64,000 nt of DNA from Elmis aenea (taxonomy: Eukaryota; Arthropoda; Insecta; Coleoptera; Elmidae). Location: assembly GCA_947652605.1 (NCBI GenBank), contig OX393583.1, forward strand, positions 7,543,222 through 7,607,221. Reading direction: 5' to 3'. The position numbers were made by a program, and so were the translations under genes. The notes beneath the pieces were generated by a model. That model saw only the letters and a program-made list of their open reading frames with translations, did no database searches and was not told where the DNA came from. Below, one piece after another: positions 21,551 through 33,295 of the stretch; the stretch's first letter is position 1, and each line of letters starts with the position of its first letter.

Positions 21551-23065
21551 CAGGGTGGTGCTTTTTTCGATGCTCACCATTGCTATCTTGGAAACGGTAA
21601 GAGATACAAGGTCGGTTAAATTAGAGAAAAGTTGCACATTTTTACGGCGATTAAGAATTTGAAAAGAAATCCTGGATATTTTGATTCGTTTTTGATTTAT
21701 TACAAAAAAACTGAAATATGTGATTTTAGAAAAATATTATTATCTTCCCTACCATTGACGCTATTTCATTTAAACTTGGTAACTTTATGTTTTTGACCGT
21801 CCTGGGTTTGATGACGTCAACAGAAATTTTCTAAGCCTTCTAGATTTCAAGTTGCGATAGTCAACTTTTTTATTTCTTATCGCCGCCATTATGGATTTTT
21901 ACACCATCAGATAGACAAAAAAATTAGCTTTTCAGATTGGTAACCAACATACCTTTTTTCTTTCAAAAAACTTGTTGAAATTTTAAAATTTGTGTAAATA
22001 ATTCATAAAATCGAGAATGCTCTGAAAAACAATTGAAATTATAATATAAATCAAAGTGACACAACATTTTATAGGTCTAATGATAACGAAATTAAGATTG
22101 TTGGAAACATATTTAGAAGATATGTTAGGCGAATTGCCATTATTAACAATTCAAAATCATCAGTAGTTTCAGCATGAAGGAGATGGTCCTCACAACGCCC
22201 GCATTGTAAAAGGATATTAATTTAGATGTACGGTTTCAAAATGCATGACTTGGTACGTTTGGTCCTGTTTATTGGCCTCCGCGATCGCCATGTTTAACGC
22301 CTATGGATTACTTTTACATTGATGTTGTTTATGCAACCCCAACGGAAAATATTGAACTTCTTCGCCATAAAATCAAAAATGCTTTCGACTCTATTTCGAG
22401 ACAAACTATCCTAAAGGCAGTGGACGAAATGAATCTGAGTACTAACCAATACATCATACATAACGGCGCGCACTTTAAACAATTTAAATAATTATTTATC
22501 TGGTGTTTTAAATTTATTGTCCTTTCGTTATTTTATTAGACCTATAAAATGTAGTGTCACTTTGATTTATATTATAATTTCAATTGTTTTTCAGAACATT
22601 CGCGATTTTATAGATTATTTATGCAAATTTTAAAATTTCAACAAGTTTTTTGACAGAAAAAGGGTATGTTGGTTACCAATCTGAAAAGCTAATTTTTTTG
22701 TCTGTCTGATGGTGTAAAAATCCAATATGGCGGCAATAAGAAATAAAAAAGTTGACTATCGCAACTTGAAATCTAGAAGGCTTAGAAAATTTCTGTTGAC
22801 GTCATCAAAATCAGGACGGTCAAAAACATACAGTTATCAAGTTTAAATTAAATAGTGTCAGTGGTAGGGAAGATAATAATATTTTTCTAAAATCACATTT
22901 TTCAGTTTTTTTGTAATAAATCAAAAACGAATCAAAATATCCAGGATTTCTTTTCAAATTCTCAATCGCCGTAAAAATGTGCAACTTTTCTCTAATTTAA
23001 CCGACCTTGTATCTCTTACCGTTTCCAAGATAGCAATGGTGAGCATCGAAAAAAGCACCACCCTG
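21551..23065 (+). mobile_element. Mariner-type element with ~530-bp inverted arms
   Basis: Starts CAGGGTGGTGCTTTTTTCGA and ends with its reverse complement, flanked by TA (21549-21550 and 23066-23067). The left arm (21551-about 22085) and right arm (about 22530-23065) are near-identical inverted copies. The ~445-bp unpaired centre holds a transposase C-terminus. This element ties the TACAGGGTG termini to the Tc1/mariner superfamily. Confidence 0.92.
22095..22491 (+). pseudogene. Mariner-type transposase C-terminal remnant
   Basis: Reads LLETYLEDMLGELPLL, then FQHEGDGPHNARIVK and, in another frame, PMDYFYIDVVYATPTENIEL, IKNAFDSISRQTILKAV and HNGAHFKQFK before a stop. Families of this type have FQxDGAPxH and WPPRSPDLTPLDFF. 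Here the second catalytic D is E (QHEG) and the third, in SPDL, is C (SPCL). Frameshifts and a stop after FQNHQ break the frame. It is clearly inactive. Confidence 0.8.
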
Positions 23066-23067
23066 TA

Positions 23068-23897
23068 TAACAGTTTGATCTAATTTAATAAATAGAGAAG
23101 TTATAGCAAAATTTCAAAAATGATGAAATTTCAATTTTCGTCTGTATTGCCAAAATGGAATCCGATAGAAAAAATCTGATTGCATCGGCGTTATTTTCTA
23201 AAAAAACATAGCCCAAGAGGTCGATATCAGATTTTCGCTATCTATTGCGGTAAACGAGATACCCAGTAAAACATTCGAATTTGGTCCACCCTGTACATAA
23301 TCTCAACCTTGAGTTAGTCAAAATTTTGTTCAAAAATAAACATGATCATGTTGAGCTTCAATTGTGTGACACCCTGTGTATTGAGCTGAAGTAACGTAAT
23401 TATTTGATGTCGCAAGCTCTAGCAGGACACCCAGTGCACATTAAAATAATTGCTAGAGAATAATTAATGCTTGCCATGTAGAATATCCAGACAGCTGTGC
23501 CTAAATTTGTACATCACAAGGTACGTCGGTGTATTATGTCCGAGTTCATTATCTCGCATATAACTTTAGTACACCCTGTGGCCTGTGGCGAGATCCCTAC
23601 AACTTTTCGAAGCAGGTAAGTAGCGGTACAAAGGCCCATGGGTCCGTACTCCGTACAGTTATTGTGGTGGCGTTTCTAAGCCAACTAAACTGGTCGCATA
23701 CACCTGGCTGCTAGCCTTGCGTTAACTGCCTACGTCTTGTTATCCAAAACGAATTGGAGAAAGGTGTAGGACCGGATCAAAACTATATACCTCCTACGGT
23801 AGTGCATACAGAATTTGTCACTACTTGGAGTGTCAACAATAAAGCGGTTGTAAAATGTTATTTATTTTAATTATAATACCGGGTTAACGTTATGGTC
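23068..23897. repeat. CAGGGTG-family ends and unique spacer
   Basis: TTGGTCCACCCTGTACATAA near 23282 and TGACACCCTGTGTATTG near 23367 are isolated family ends. At 23612 CGAAGCAG is followed by GTAAGTAG, a strong 5' splice consensus, preceded by an AG acceptor-like CATATAACTTTAG at 23567. This 45-base interval could be a tiny exon but has no other support. Confidence 0.35.
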
Positions 23898-23900
23898 TTA

Positions 23901-24454
23901 AGTCTGTTTTATACTATACTATTTTTTCGTTTAAGAAAATCGTATACTATTTTCTAGTACGGTGTCAATCAGAAATTAAAAATCTTGAACGAAAAATTCG
24001 TACGAAATTACTACCTGTCCTAAATGCGTCCAATTTTAGTATGGGCGCATGCTTATTCTACGGTAACTGTATCTGACCGCATGTCATTTGTGGGTTAGGT
24101 TAACTGAAACACTCAAACGATGTTAAATACTACTTATTACCGTTATCCCTCACAATTTATTTTGTAGGAATAAATATGTAGAATGGAACAAGCGTTAAAT
24201 ATATGTTAAATTTGAAAATGATTCGCTTTTTGTTCTGTGTTCAAATTGAACATCTGACATGGGTACTCAAGGTGCCAACAAAATATGATAAAAGTTACTA
24301 AAAAGTAACCAAAATATATTGGAGTTTTCGTACCAAAAAATAGTACAATGTAAATGGTTCATATGTTCCATGCTAAATTCTTAAACGAAATTTTTGTATT
24401 AAAAATCGTATACGATTTTCTTAAACGAAAAAATAATATAGTATAAAACAGACT
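23901..24454. mobile_element. MITE with TTA target duplication (Harbinger-like)
   Basis: Inverted ends AGTCTGTTTTATACTATACT and AGTATAAAACAGACT, with TTA directly flanking both sides (23898-23900, 24455-24457). Longer inner complementarity continues through TTTTTCGTTTAAGAAAATCG. A 3-bp TTA duplication points to PIF/Harbinger. No transposase is encoded. Confidence 0.8.
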
Positions 24455-24457
24455 TTA

Positions 24458-25371
24458 CGGATAAGGCTCTGTAATAGTGTAATAGCAAATTGTACACATG
24501 TAATTGCTTATAAAAACAAGAACAAATACCAATATTTGCTCTCGGTTGTTTTTCAAACCCAAGTAATTGTATCTGAACTCGAGTAAATGTTCCAAGTCCA
24601 CACTTTCACGTTTTTTAAGGTACTTGTATACTGATCTTTGGATTTTGCCGCCTTTGAACGAGTACATAAATCTTTACCGCTGCGAATGCAAGTTCAAAAA
24701 ACAGACGCAAAATCATAAAAAGAACAAACACATCAATTACGGACTTCCAAAAAGATAACCCAATTGAAAAAACTTTGATTCGATTCCGTTCTCCGCGAAT
24801 ATTTAAAAAGTTGCGCGTCGCGGTGACGTCTAATTACTTCAAACCAACTGTTTCAATAAAATATTCATGAAAACAAATCAAAGGAATGTAAAAAGCGGGG
24901 AAGAATCACAAACAGTCGGATCTGGAACTTTAAGTACGGACATAACCTGCAATTTGAACAATTACAATGCAAATTCGTGAACGGAGTAGAATTCGAGTCG
25001 GAAATTCTTCAAAAAAACGTTCGCCGACACATAATTACGGCCGTCGCTTCTCGTTGCGCGTTGTTATGAGCGAAGGACGAAGACGGACGCGAAGATACTG
25101 TCGTTGTGCGAACCGCACAAACATTGTTAAAAGTGGCGGGCCAAAAATTTGCATTTAAAATACCTGTAATTCACAGGTAACCAGGTTTTATTTAAAATTT
25201 AGTACACGTCATTACTTTCAGAGGTTTCATACACTTCAGGAATGTTGTACAGGGTGTAACGCTTAATTTGGGCCACTATCTCGTTTAATATAATAAATAG
25301 ACATTGGGTTAAATTAGGATCAAGTTACGCATAAAAAAACTATAATTAGATGTTTTGGAATTAAAAACTGC
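24458..25371. other. Spacer with CpG-rich island, no gene called
   Basis: Bases 24780-25160 are CpG-rich (TTGCGCGTCGCGGTGACGTC, GCCGTCGCTTCTCGTTGCGC) and could be a host promoter or exon. The 63-codon frame at 24967 (MQIRERSRIRVGNSSKKRS) is arginine-rich, which is usual for non-coding CpG-rich DNA, so I do not call it. GTACAGGGTGTAACGC at 25249 is a CAGGGTG-family end. Confidence 0.3.
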
Positions 25372-26049
25372 TTAACCCTTTGCCTGTCCACAAATTTTAC
25401 ATAAAATTTGTGCCCTACGTCCATTTAAATATTTCACATGTATCATGTTCTACAGTTCTATGGGATTATTTTATACGTATAATGCAGTGTCAGGACAAGT
25501 GTAAAACATCTAGCAAGTGCAAAGATATGTGTTTTCCATCTGATACACAAAGCGTACGAAGGACCATTTTTTTGTGTGCATCACCGGTGATCAGAGCTGC
25601 GCATTACTTAAGTATTTTTGTACTTCAGTACTTTTTCAAGTACTTTTCCGGTACTTAAGACTGGTACTGCAGTACATTTTAAAATTAGGTACTTAAGACT
25701 TGAATCTCAAGTACTTCGGTGAAATACTGGTACTTATTACTTGTATTAGTACTTCAGTACCACAAAAATTACTTTAGTACTTTGTAAAATACTGCAGTAC
25801 AGTGCAAAGTACTTAAGTACTTTTAGTAGACACAAGTACTTTTTAAGATATTAGGTTTTATAAGATAGAAACTGTGGTTTTCAACGTGTTAAAACTTGTC
25901 TAAAGTTTTAAACACAACCCGCATTGGAGTGCATAGAACAGCTACAGTTAAAAAGGTAGTGTGTGTGTAGTAATACGGACAACAGTTTTATTAAATATTT
26001 TATTGAACTCACCCAAAAATATGCTAAAAATTTTGTTTGGGAAATTAGA

Positions 26050-26625
26050 AATTAAAAATGCTATTAAAGATATTAATACCGAATAATTAGAAGAATACTG
26101 CTTAATCATGGAACCTCTTGCAGCAACAATTGATCTATTGCAGTGTTTCCCAAACTTTCAACATCTGTGTACCCCTTCTGTAATTTTCATAACACTGAGT
26201 ACCCCTCGTTAAAAAAAATAAAAATAAAAAACGAAAAATTCAAATTTATTCATAATAAAATACAAATACTACACCAGGTGCTGCCAAAGCTCGGTGCAGC
26301 GCGTACCCCTACCAAACTCTTCCCGTACCCCCAGTGGTACGCGTACCACACTTTGGGAAACACTGATCTATTGCAAGGAAAACAGTCAACATACTACGGG
26401 TGTATTCGGTATATATTATGAAGTTTAGTATAACTTAAAGTCAAATTTAAAACATACAACAATAATTTTAAATGCTTGTATTATCAACAGTTTACGCAAT
26501 TTTTTTTAAACTATTATAATTTAAATCCAGAAATAAACGACGCAATTGTTGCTACAGTGACATTACCAAAGTTTAAGTTAAGATTGTTTAGTGCAATAGA
26601 AGACAATGTTAAAACCTAACTAGAA
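26050..26625 (+). pseudogene. hAT transposase remnant split by a MITE
   Basis: Reads EIKNAIKDINTE, LEEYCLIMEPLAATIDLLQ, then, across the MITE, GKQSTYYGCIRYI, and further on INDAIVATVTLPKFKLRL. The EYxxxxxPLAxxLDxLQGE and IATVxxPKFKLRW patterns belong to the catalytic core of hAT transposases. Stops and missing blocks show it is dead. Confidence 0.7.
26141..26365. mobile_element. 225-bp hAT MITE inside hAT transposase remnant
   Basis: Starts CAGTGTTTCCCAAACTTTC and ends CACACTTTGGGAAACACTG, with ATCTATTG duplicated exactly (26133-26140, 26366-26373). The CAGTGnTTCCCAAACTTT end is a classic hAT terminus. No coding capacity. Confidence 0.94.
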
Positions 26626-27493
26626 AATATATTCAAACGATAATAATAAATATCTAGGTACCTACATAACATTTTATTTCGTTTATGTTTCAAAAATATG
26701 TTGTATTTTGTGTGAGATGTGAATATTATATAACATTTGTTTTTTCGCAAGTACTTAGCACTTTCATTTAAAAATTAAAATTATATATTTTTTATTATGT
26801 ACCAATTTTTTATTTGTTTATATTAAAATAAAATTTATATTTAGACATATTATTTTTGTTTGTTTTATATGTAAGTACTATAGCAATTCATTCACGTTGT
26901 ATGTGACCACGGTTAAAATAATAAACTAAACAAAAATTTTAACTTCAATCGAAATTTTACAAATGATAGAAAACAATTCTAAATTTTAATCAAAACCCAC
27001 AATACAGTATAAAATTCGTATCAAATAACAATTTCTTATATATTCTTTACCATAAACGGCAATATTTTTTATTGTTGTTGCTTGTTATTAATAAATAGAT
27101 ATGTATATTTCAACTTTTGTTAAAAGATAGCACTTAATTCATAAAACTTTAAATAAAAGTGGGTACATCTAAAGACTGTAGTTACAAAGCAAATTGTATA
27201 AGAAAATTTTATGTACCTACATATGCGTTATTACATTTTGTTTTAAATATTTTCTTGGACACAATCGCTAGAAATAGTTATACAATAATTTAATAAATAA
27301 TATCTGCAAAAAGTACTTGAGAAATACTTAAGTACTTTTTGCAAGTACTTGTACTTAAGAATCAGTACTTTTAAAAATAGCGGTACTGGTACTTTAAATC
27401 CAAGTACTTCTCATAAGTACTTAAGACTTAAGTACTTTTTGGCCAGTACTTGCCCAGCTCTGCCGGTGATGCACAGGACAGGCAAAGGGTTAA

Positions 27494-28552
27494 GTAAAAT
27501 AAAAATTCTGCCGTGTACCCCTTGAAACCCTAATAATGTAAGACTCGAATTTACTGGAAGGATTTTTTTTTGTAACTTAGTGTTTATTTGCCGAGTGCGT
27601 TGCTATTTGAAAATCCGCCACGTTATTTGCAGTTTTTTCTTATATAAATGTTCAGCATAGCTCGTGTGTAAATGGAAAAAATACCTGGACACGTTACGTT
27701 TCTATTTTTGTGTACACAGCCCGCCGGGATTCCGTTTTTTCACAGTTTTTTTTTTATTTCGTTTTACCAGAGCTAATTACATTTTTTTGTATATAAAAAA
27801 TGTCGGCAATGCTTTACTCTCGCAGAAATGTGCAGTGCTTTTTTCGTTTGACAATTTCGCTAATGCCTTTAGCAATTGTTTTCCCAAACTTCGCTTATTT
27901 TGTATTAAAGTTTGGGTTGCTAATTTTCGTCGTTAAAAGTTCACAGACCATTTTATTTGTGATGGTAATTACTCTAACTGTTTTGGAGACAACGAAGTAA
28001 TGCTAATTTACACTTGTTGAAAGAAACTTTTATGTGATGTTAAAGTTCCTAGACTAGTTAGCTGGCGAAGTTATTTAGTATCATTTTAATCAAAAGTGAC
28101 AAACTTAATCGCACGTTCATGGCTAATAGTCTACATCTAGCGTTTACTAAAGAGTCTGGTATTTTATAAATTATAGAGAATGTAATGTATTATTATTTCT
28201 GTAAAAGGTTACAGCCAATTTAGCGATAACTATATAGTTAGCGTCATATTAAAACACTATTGGGTGGCGCAAATGAGATTGCGACCTAAAATTACGTTCC
28301 TAGTTTAAAATATAATATGTATAAAAACAATTTTAATACAGTTACATCGCTGGCAAATGAATCTAGAATAATTGTGTAGTCTGTTATAATAATGTTTAAC
28401 TTAATTCTATTTTAAAAATGCAATATCAAATTCAATTTTTAGCTTTTTGTTTCTCTAATTTCAGTAGTTTTAAGACTTAGCAAGTATTGTATTATATCAA
28501 CCTCATATTTCGCCAAGATAAATTGGTCATTGGCTAAAAGCAAGCTATAATA
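27494..28552. other. No gene recognised
   Basis: AT-rich spacer; the longer chance frames near 27664-28000 lack coding character. A TATATACAGGG end at 28552 opens the next repeat. Confidence 0.4.
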
Positions 28553-28554
28553 TA

Positions 28555-29322
28555 TACAGGGTGATTGATTGAGACAGGGACTTAGAAATATATGAAGAAT
28601 GAAAAGGGGTATTGATCTGAAATTTCGGTTATGACCATAATGGCATCTGATCTGTTTAATGAAAATATTTTCAAGATGGCGGCACTTCCGGAAATACCGG
28701 AAGTTGACGTCTACTTTCTTAATCCAAATACAATGGTATATTTTTTATTGCATATTTGGATTTAAAGCGTTATTTTAGAGGGACTTTTGTTAGCATTCCC
28801 CATACCTAAGTGCAGTCATTTTTTAGATTTTTGAACTGTTTTGAAAATTTTTTGATTTTCATCGTGATGCTTAATAGGTATTATCCACCATTTTTGAAGA
28901 AAAAACGCTTAAACTTAGACCATGCCTAGAAGAAACCTTCGAGTACATCCTGGAATTTTTGCAATCGATGCATTACTTACAGGGTGTCCAAAATTTAATT
29001 TTCTTTTAATACAACTTCAGATCACTAAAACTCGTTTATTTCAAATACAATGCTCAAACTTTTGTTTATCATTTTCTAATGCAAAATTATATTCTGCATC
29101 AATCTGTATTAGAGTTTCCTATACCTATCTGCAACAATTTTCGAGTTATTACGAATTTTTGATGAAGTTAAGAGAAAGTGTAACATTTTTAAATAGTAAG
29201 CCTTGGAAATGACAACAAATGCCAATATTAATAACTGTAAACCACTTTTATTGCGTTTGTTTAAAGTATCCATAAAAATGGAATATCAAGAGTATTCAAA
29301 CACGAATATTTTAAACTTATTT
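28555..29322. repeat. CAGGGTGATTGATT-type repeat, copy 1
   Basis: Begins TACAGGGTGATTGATTGAGA and runs through GTATTGATCTGAAATTT, CACTTCCGGAAATACCGG, GGACTTTTGTTAGCATTCCC, CTTACAGGGTGTCCAAAATT and GGAATATCAAGAGTATTC. The whole order is repeated at 57299-58045. No transposase seen. The right ends of the two copies diverge after ATATTTTAAACTT, which fixes the right boundary. Confidence 0.8.
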
Positions 29323-30565
29323 TATATTCACGAAGAATGTCACAAGATTTTTGAAAGAACTTGCCGCATGTTCAGTGAGAGGTAAAATCGCTAGACTGTA
29401 ATGACCAGACAGAAATTTCACTGAATAGAATCAATTTTTTTTTACAATTTATACAATTATGTATATAATGGATTAGATTTTGAAATAAACGACAAAGCAG
29501 CTTTTTTATTTTAAACGAAACATATATTTGTCTGGGTCACCAGAGTAGAGCTCAATTTATAAAATGATACTTGAGTTAGCATATTTATTTTTATATTGGT
29601 CCCTAAACAACAACAACAAAAATGTTTTACGAGTCCCTTAAAGACAGTCAGAACAATTCAGCATAATATGTAAAGAAAATTATACTCGATATCAAAATTA
29701 ATACTGTAATTTTATTTTTGTTACTTTCAATGTGATAAATACAAAAATTATTAATTCTGGAAGACATTTTATTGGTTTTTATATGCCAAATGTTGTTTTT
29801 TTTGTGTGTAAATAATTTTTTGCTGGAGAAGTAATGCAAATATCGTGAACTATAATAAGATAAGAAGGAAAACGCTCTGAGATGAGTGATTTATAAGTAA
29901 ACACAGCTTATTTTCGGTTACAATGTGTAAAATAAACGCTGATTTAGTGTAATAGTTACATTTCATAACATAATGTAGAACTCTTTTGTTTAACATTTGA
30001 TAATACGATATGACTAGTGTTAGTTGCTTTTGATTCCTATTGAAGTGTGATGCGCAAACAGAGTTTTCTAGTTGCGAATTGCGATATCAAACTCAGTTCG
30101 CAATATCAGTTAATAATATTATTTTAATAACGTAATATCAAATTTACTTGACAGTGCCGTATTAATTTGTTGCAGTATTAACGAGAACATCCCGCCGGTT
30201 GATTAGTTTCATTATTTCACGAGATAATATTGATGTGGAGCAATCATTATCATTACAAAAGATCATTACTGGTCGGTCTTGATTGTTATTCGCTCGATGT
30301 ATTTTGTAGCGCGTTTTTGAGGCCCCCATTGTGTGTTAATTGTTATGGGTTATTCGCCGTTGCGGAGGGTGCACCGGATGTTTAGAAAAATGCGCGGTTA
30401 ACTCGATAAAAGCAAAATTGGAAATTTCGGGTGGATTTGTTTAATGTAATTTTTAGTTTAAATATTATGTTGGTATGAAATTAATGAAGTTTGTTTGTTT
30501 TTGGAGGTTGGTTTTTTAATAAAAACTTATTTCAGTGTAATCATGTTATATTTTATATATCTTCA
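29323..30565. other. Spacer; 30180-30400 CpG-bearing and unique-looking
   Basis: No gene. 30180-30400 (ACATCCCGCCGGTTGATTAG, TATTCGCTCGATG, TTCGCCGTTGCGGAGGGTGC) stands out from the AT-rich surroundings and is a candidate conserved non-coding block. This is inference from composition. Confidence 0.3.
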
Positions 30566-32098
30566 CCCTTATTCTCCTAGCGTCGTCAAATGACGACGTT
30601 TTCCTGTCCTGTAATAACGGTGTATTGCCAAGTACCTGACGATTTTAAACCTGTCAGCCTAAGTTTTATTACTCAGGTAAACAATTGTTTTCATAAATGT
30701 AGCCATTGCATCGCAGTAAGTTGCAGACTTCGAATATAATTAATTGTTAAAAGTTACCAATTTACGAGAGAACACGAAAACCATGACGTCGTCAAAAAAG
30801 TAAGTACTAAATAATATAATTCCGGTAAAAATATTTTAATTATTTACATATTTTGAATATATAATAGTCAAGTGTTTTTTATATAAAATGTAATTATTTA
30901 TAATAAAATTTATAAGGGAGTTATTTCGCTATAAATTTGATTGTCGTCATATGACGACGCTAGGAGAATGCATGTACTAACATACCCTATTTGTACTTAG
31001 ATTTTTGAGTGTAGCCGAAATGATGGATTTGTTAGAAAATGATGATAGTGACCAAATATTTTTATTGAACCACCTGCAGTTAATGAGCTAACAGATGAAG
31101 ATTCAGATGAAGAAGAAGGAACGAATATAAACTGTTCATCCAGAAATCAACTAATGGCACCGGCAGAGAAAAAACAGACTTTTCAACGCAAAAGAATTTG
31201 AAAAGAAAAATAGAGGCCATTTAGAAATTGCGACTGCAAAATTCGACAGAAACAATTTTTTTGTAACTCGGTGGAAAGATAATGCAGTAGTAACAGTTGC
31301 TTCTTCAAGTTTTGCAGCTGATCCTGAAGGAAGCGTCAAGCGATGGAGTAAGAGTGACCTGAAGCACATTTTTGTAAGTATTCCGCATTCCATTCAAAAT
31401 TATAATCAAAATATGGGTGGTACTGACAGAATGGATCAAAATGTAAATGCTTATCGCATATCCATTCGTGGAAAGAAATGGTGGTGGTCACTATTTACAT
31501 GGATGGTAGACGTTTCTGTACAAAACGCTTGATTGCTTGCACGATCACAAACAAATTCTACAAAAATGTCTCAACATAGTTTTCGTCGAGATTTGGCAAT
31601 GTCATACCTGTTGCAACATACAAATCCTCCAAAAGCAGCTGAAAGGAAACCGAAAAATCCATCTGGAGCTAATTTAGCTCGTTTGGACAAAATTGGACAT
31701 TTTGTTAAAAAAACAGGAAACAATAAGCAGAGACGTTGTGCTGGAAGTAACTGCAAATCTACAGTTAGAACTGAATGTTGGAAATGCAATATAGGATTAT
31801 GTATACCTTGCTTTCAACCTTACCATAGTTTATAAGTTTATAGTTTATATGTCTCAAATTTAATTTACGTTGTAATTTACTTTCACAAATAAATCTGAAA
31901 TTATAAAACATACCAAGATTATTATTATTTGCACTCATATTCCCCTAGCGTCGTCAAATAACGACAGCTCCTAAGTCAGGACCTGCGTCCTGTAATATAA
32001 TAAAAAGTTATTTTTCATGGATCTATGGCCATTTTTAAACAACTGATTGAATTTCAAAACATTTTGATAAATATTTCTTAATTCCGGAGAATAGGGGT
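30566..32098 (+). mobile_element. piggyBac element, internally deleted
   Basis: Left end TTCA|CCCTTATTCTCCTAGCG, right end GGAGAATAGGGGT|TTAA. CCC(T/C)TATTCTCC at both ends and TTAA at the right (left mutated to TTCA) fit piggyBac. The subterminal palindrome CCTAGCGTCGTCAAATGACG occurs near 30577 and 31947 and inverted at about 30943-30966. It encodes the two ends of a PGBD-type transposase with the middle deleted. The right TTAA abuts the duplicated octamer of the next hAT. Confidence 0.72.
30782..31835 (+). pseudogene. piggyBac (PGBD-type) transposase, catalytic middle deleted
   Basis: ATGACGTCGTCAAAAAA at 30782 is followed by GTAAGT, suggesting a first exon and intron with an acceptor near 31000-31014. 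Next come MMDLLENDDSD and, one frame over, IEPPAVNELTDEDSDEEEG and NQLMAPAE, the acidic N-terminus typical of PGBD proteins. After a deletion near 31170, C-terminal sequence resumes: NRGHLEIATAKFDRNNFF, NYNQNMGGTDRMDQNVNAYR (third catalytic Asp region) and a Cys-rich tail CAGSNCKS...ECWKCNIGLCIPCF. A W-to-stop TGA lies at about 31530. The first two catalytic aspartates are absent. Confidence 0.85.
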
Positions 32099-32104
32099 TT
32101 AAAG

Positions 32105-33295
32105 CAGGGTGGATAAAAATCATGCTTTTTTTAAAAAAATCAAAAAAATCGATTTATTTGATTTAAATCAGATTTTTTTGATTTAAATCAAATGTTCCAT
32201 ATTATCGAATTTAGTGACATATTCACATGATATTTCTGTTTTGTGCTAATATTTTTAATAACCAATATATTTAATTCATTGGTGAATTTTTGTCAAAATG
32301 AAAAATTAAATATAATGATTAACAATTTTGTAAAAATCAGTGCCAAATGGTGATGTTTAATTAATTATATACAAAGTGAGTAATTAGTGCGGGATTGGTC
32401 GATTGTGGCTAAACGGCTTGAGATATGAAGTTGATTCAAATGCTATTTGATACAGTTTTTTCTAAACAACACAATAAAAATATTTGTCAAATATACAGGG
32501 TGAGTCACCTTTTTGGAACTAATAGCAACTTTTATAATTCAAATACAACACCCAATTTTTTATTTAATATTTTTGACCGCCTTAATTTTAGCTTTTCATC
32601 AATTATAAAATACTAGAGGTTTTTATACGGCGTTGTAAAAAAAAAAAAATTTTCTAAATTATTTAAGGTTTTAAATCTTTATTTAAAAAATTCTCCTGAA
32701 GTTATTTTGAAGTACAGAAGTAATTTGGTATGGATATGCAGAAAAAAATTCTCTGTTCGCTCGATATGAAAAAATTTGAATCACACATACAGGGGTGTAT
32801 ATAAATAGGTGGCAACTTCCATGATATTCAAAAGCTCGTATCTCGATTTTTTCAAATGCAAACCCCTGTATTTTTTTATGTCATCGAATTCGTCTTTAAA
32901 AGAGCTTCATATTTTGTTAAGTATGTCCTACACCCAAAACTCATACTTTTCTTCGAGATATTCGACATTTTTCTTCAAATCGTTATTGAAGCAATAGTGC
33001 CGTGGAAATTGAAAAAACTGACTGTTCACTTCGCTAACGTCAAAAACTTGTCATTTATTTTTTGAATTATTGCATTTCCACAATGAATATTACTTTACAA
33101 GAACAAATTGATATGTTTTATTCACCATTTCGTGTATTTAATTACTAATAGTAATACAATTTTGTTTTATTATAAATATTATATTGTATCTACTCATATA
33201 ATCTGTGATTTAAATTGTTTTTTTTTAAACACTTGATTTAAATCATGATTTAAATCGTGATTTAAATCAATTGATTTAAATCTGCTCAACCCTGG
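32105..33295. mobile_element. Non-autonomous hAT element, copy 2 (inverted relative to 4354)
   Basis: Starts CAGGGTGGATAAAAATCATG, ends AAATCTGCTCAACCCTG, with GTTTAAAG duplicated exactly (32097-32104, 33296-33303). Sequence matches the copy at 4354-5581 in reverse. The 32925-33078 segment (ACCCAAAACTCATACTTTTC, GTGCCGTGGAAATTG) is also found at 42240-42395. Confidence 0.95.

Larger units (their letters stand above)
25592..27462 (+). mobile_element. hAT element with AGTACTT subterminal arrays
   Basis: Ends CAGAGCTGCGCATTACTT and AAGTACTTGCCCAGCTCTG (CAGAGCTGnGCA inverted), with the octamer CCGGTGAT duplicated exactly (25584-25591, 27463-27470). Each end (25600-25850, 27305-27455) is crowded with AGTACTT/AAGTACT words, the pattern expected of multiple transposase-binding sites. 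The interior keeps pieces of hAT transposase and carries another, smaller hAT MITE. Confidence 0.94.
25376..27489. mobile_element. piggyBac-type TTAA MITE carrying a nested hAT
   Basis: The ends TTAA|CCCTTTGCCTGTCC (25372) and GGACAGGCAAAGGG|TTAA (27493) are inverted, with exact TTAA on both sides, the piggyBac target. With the nested hAT removed, the MITE is only about 240 bp and has no transposase. It also contains a short GTGCATCACCGGTGATGCAC palindrome, which is where the hAT landed. Confidence 0.85.

Noticed and set aside
24967..25158. Arginine-rich 63-codon frame
   Set aside because: R-rich composition is expected when CpG-rich non-coding DNA is translated; no start context, motif or splice support.
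30577..31970. CGTCGTCAAATGACGACG repeats as a CRISPR-like array
   Set aside because: Only a few palindromic copies at irregular spacing, all explained as piggyBac subterminal repeats in a eukaryotic genome.
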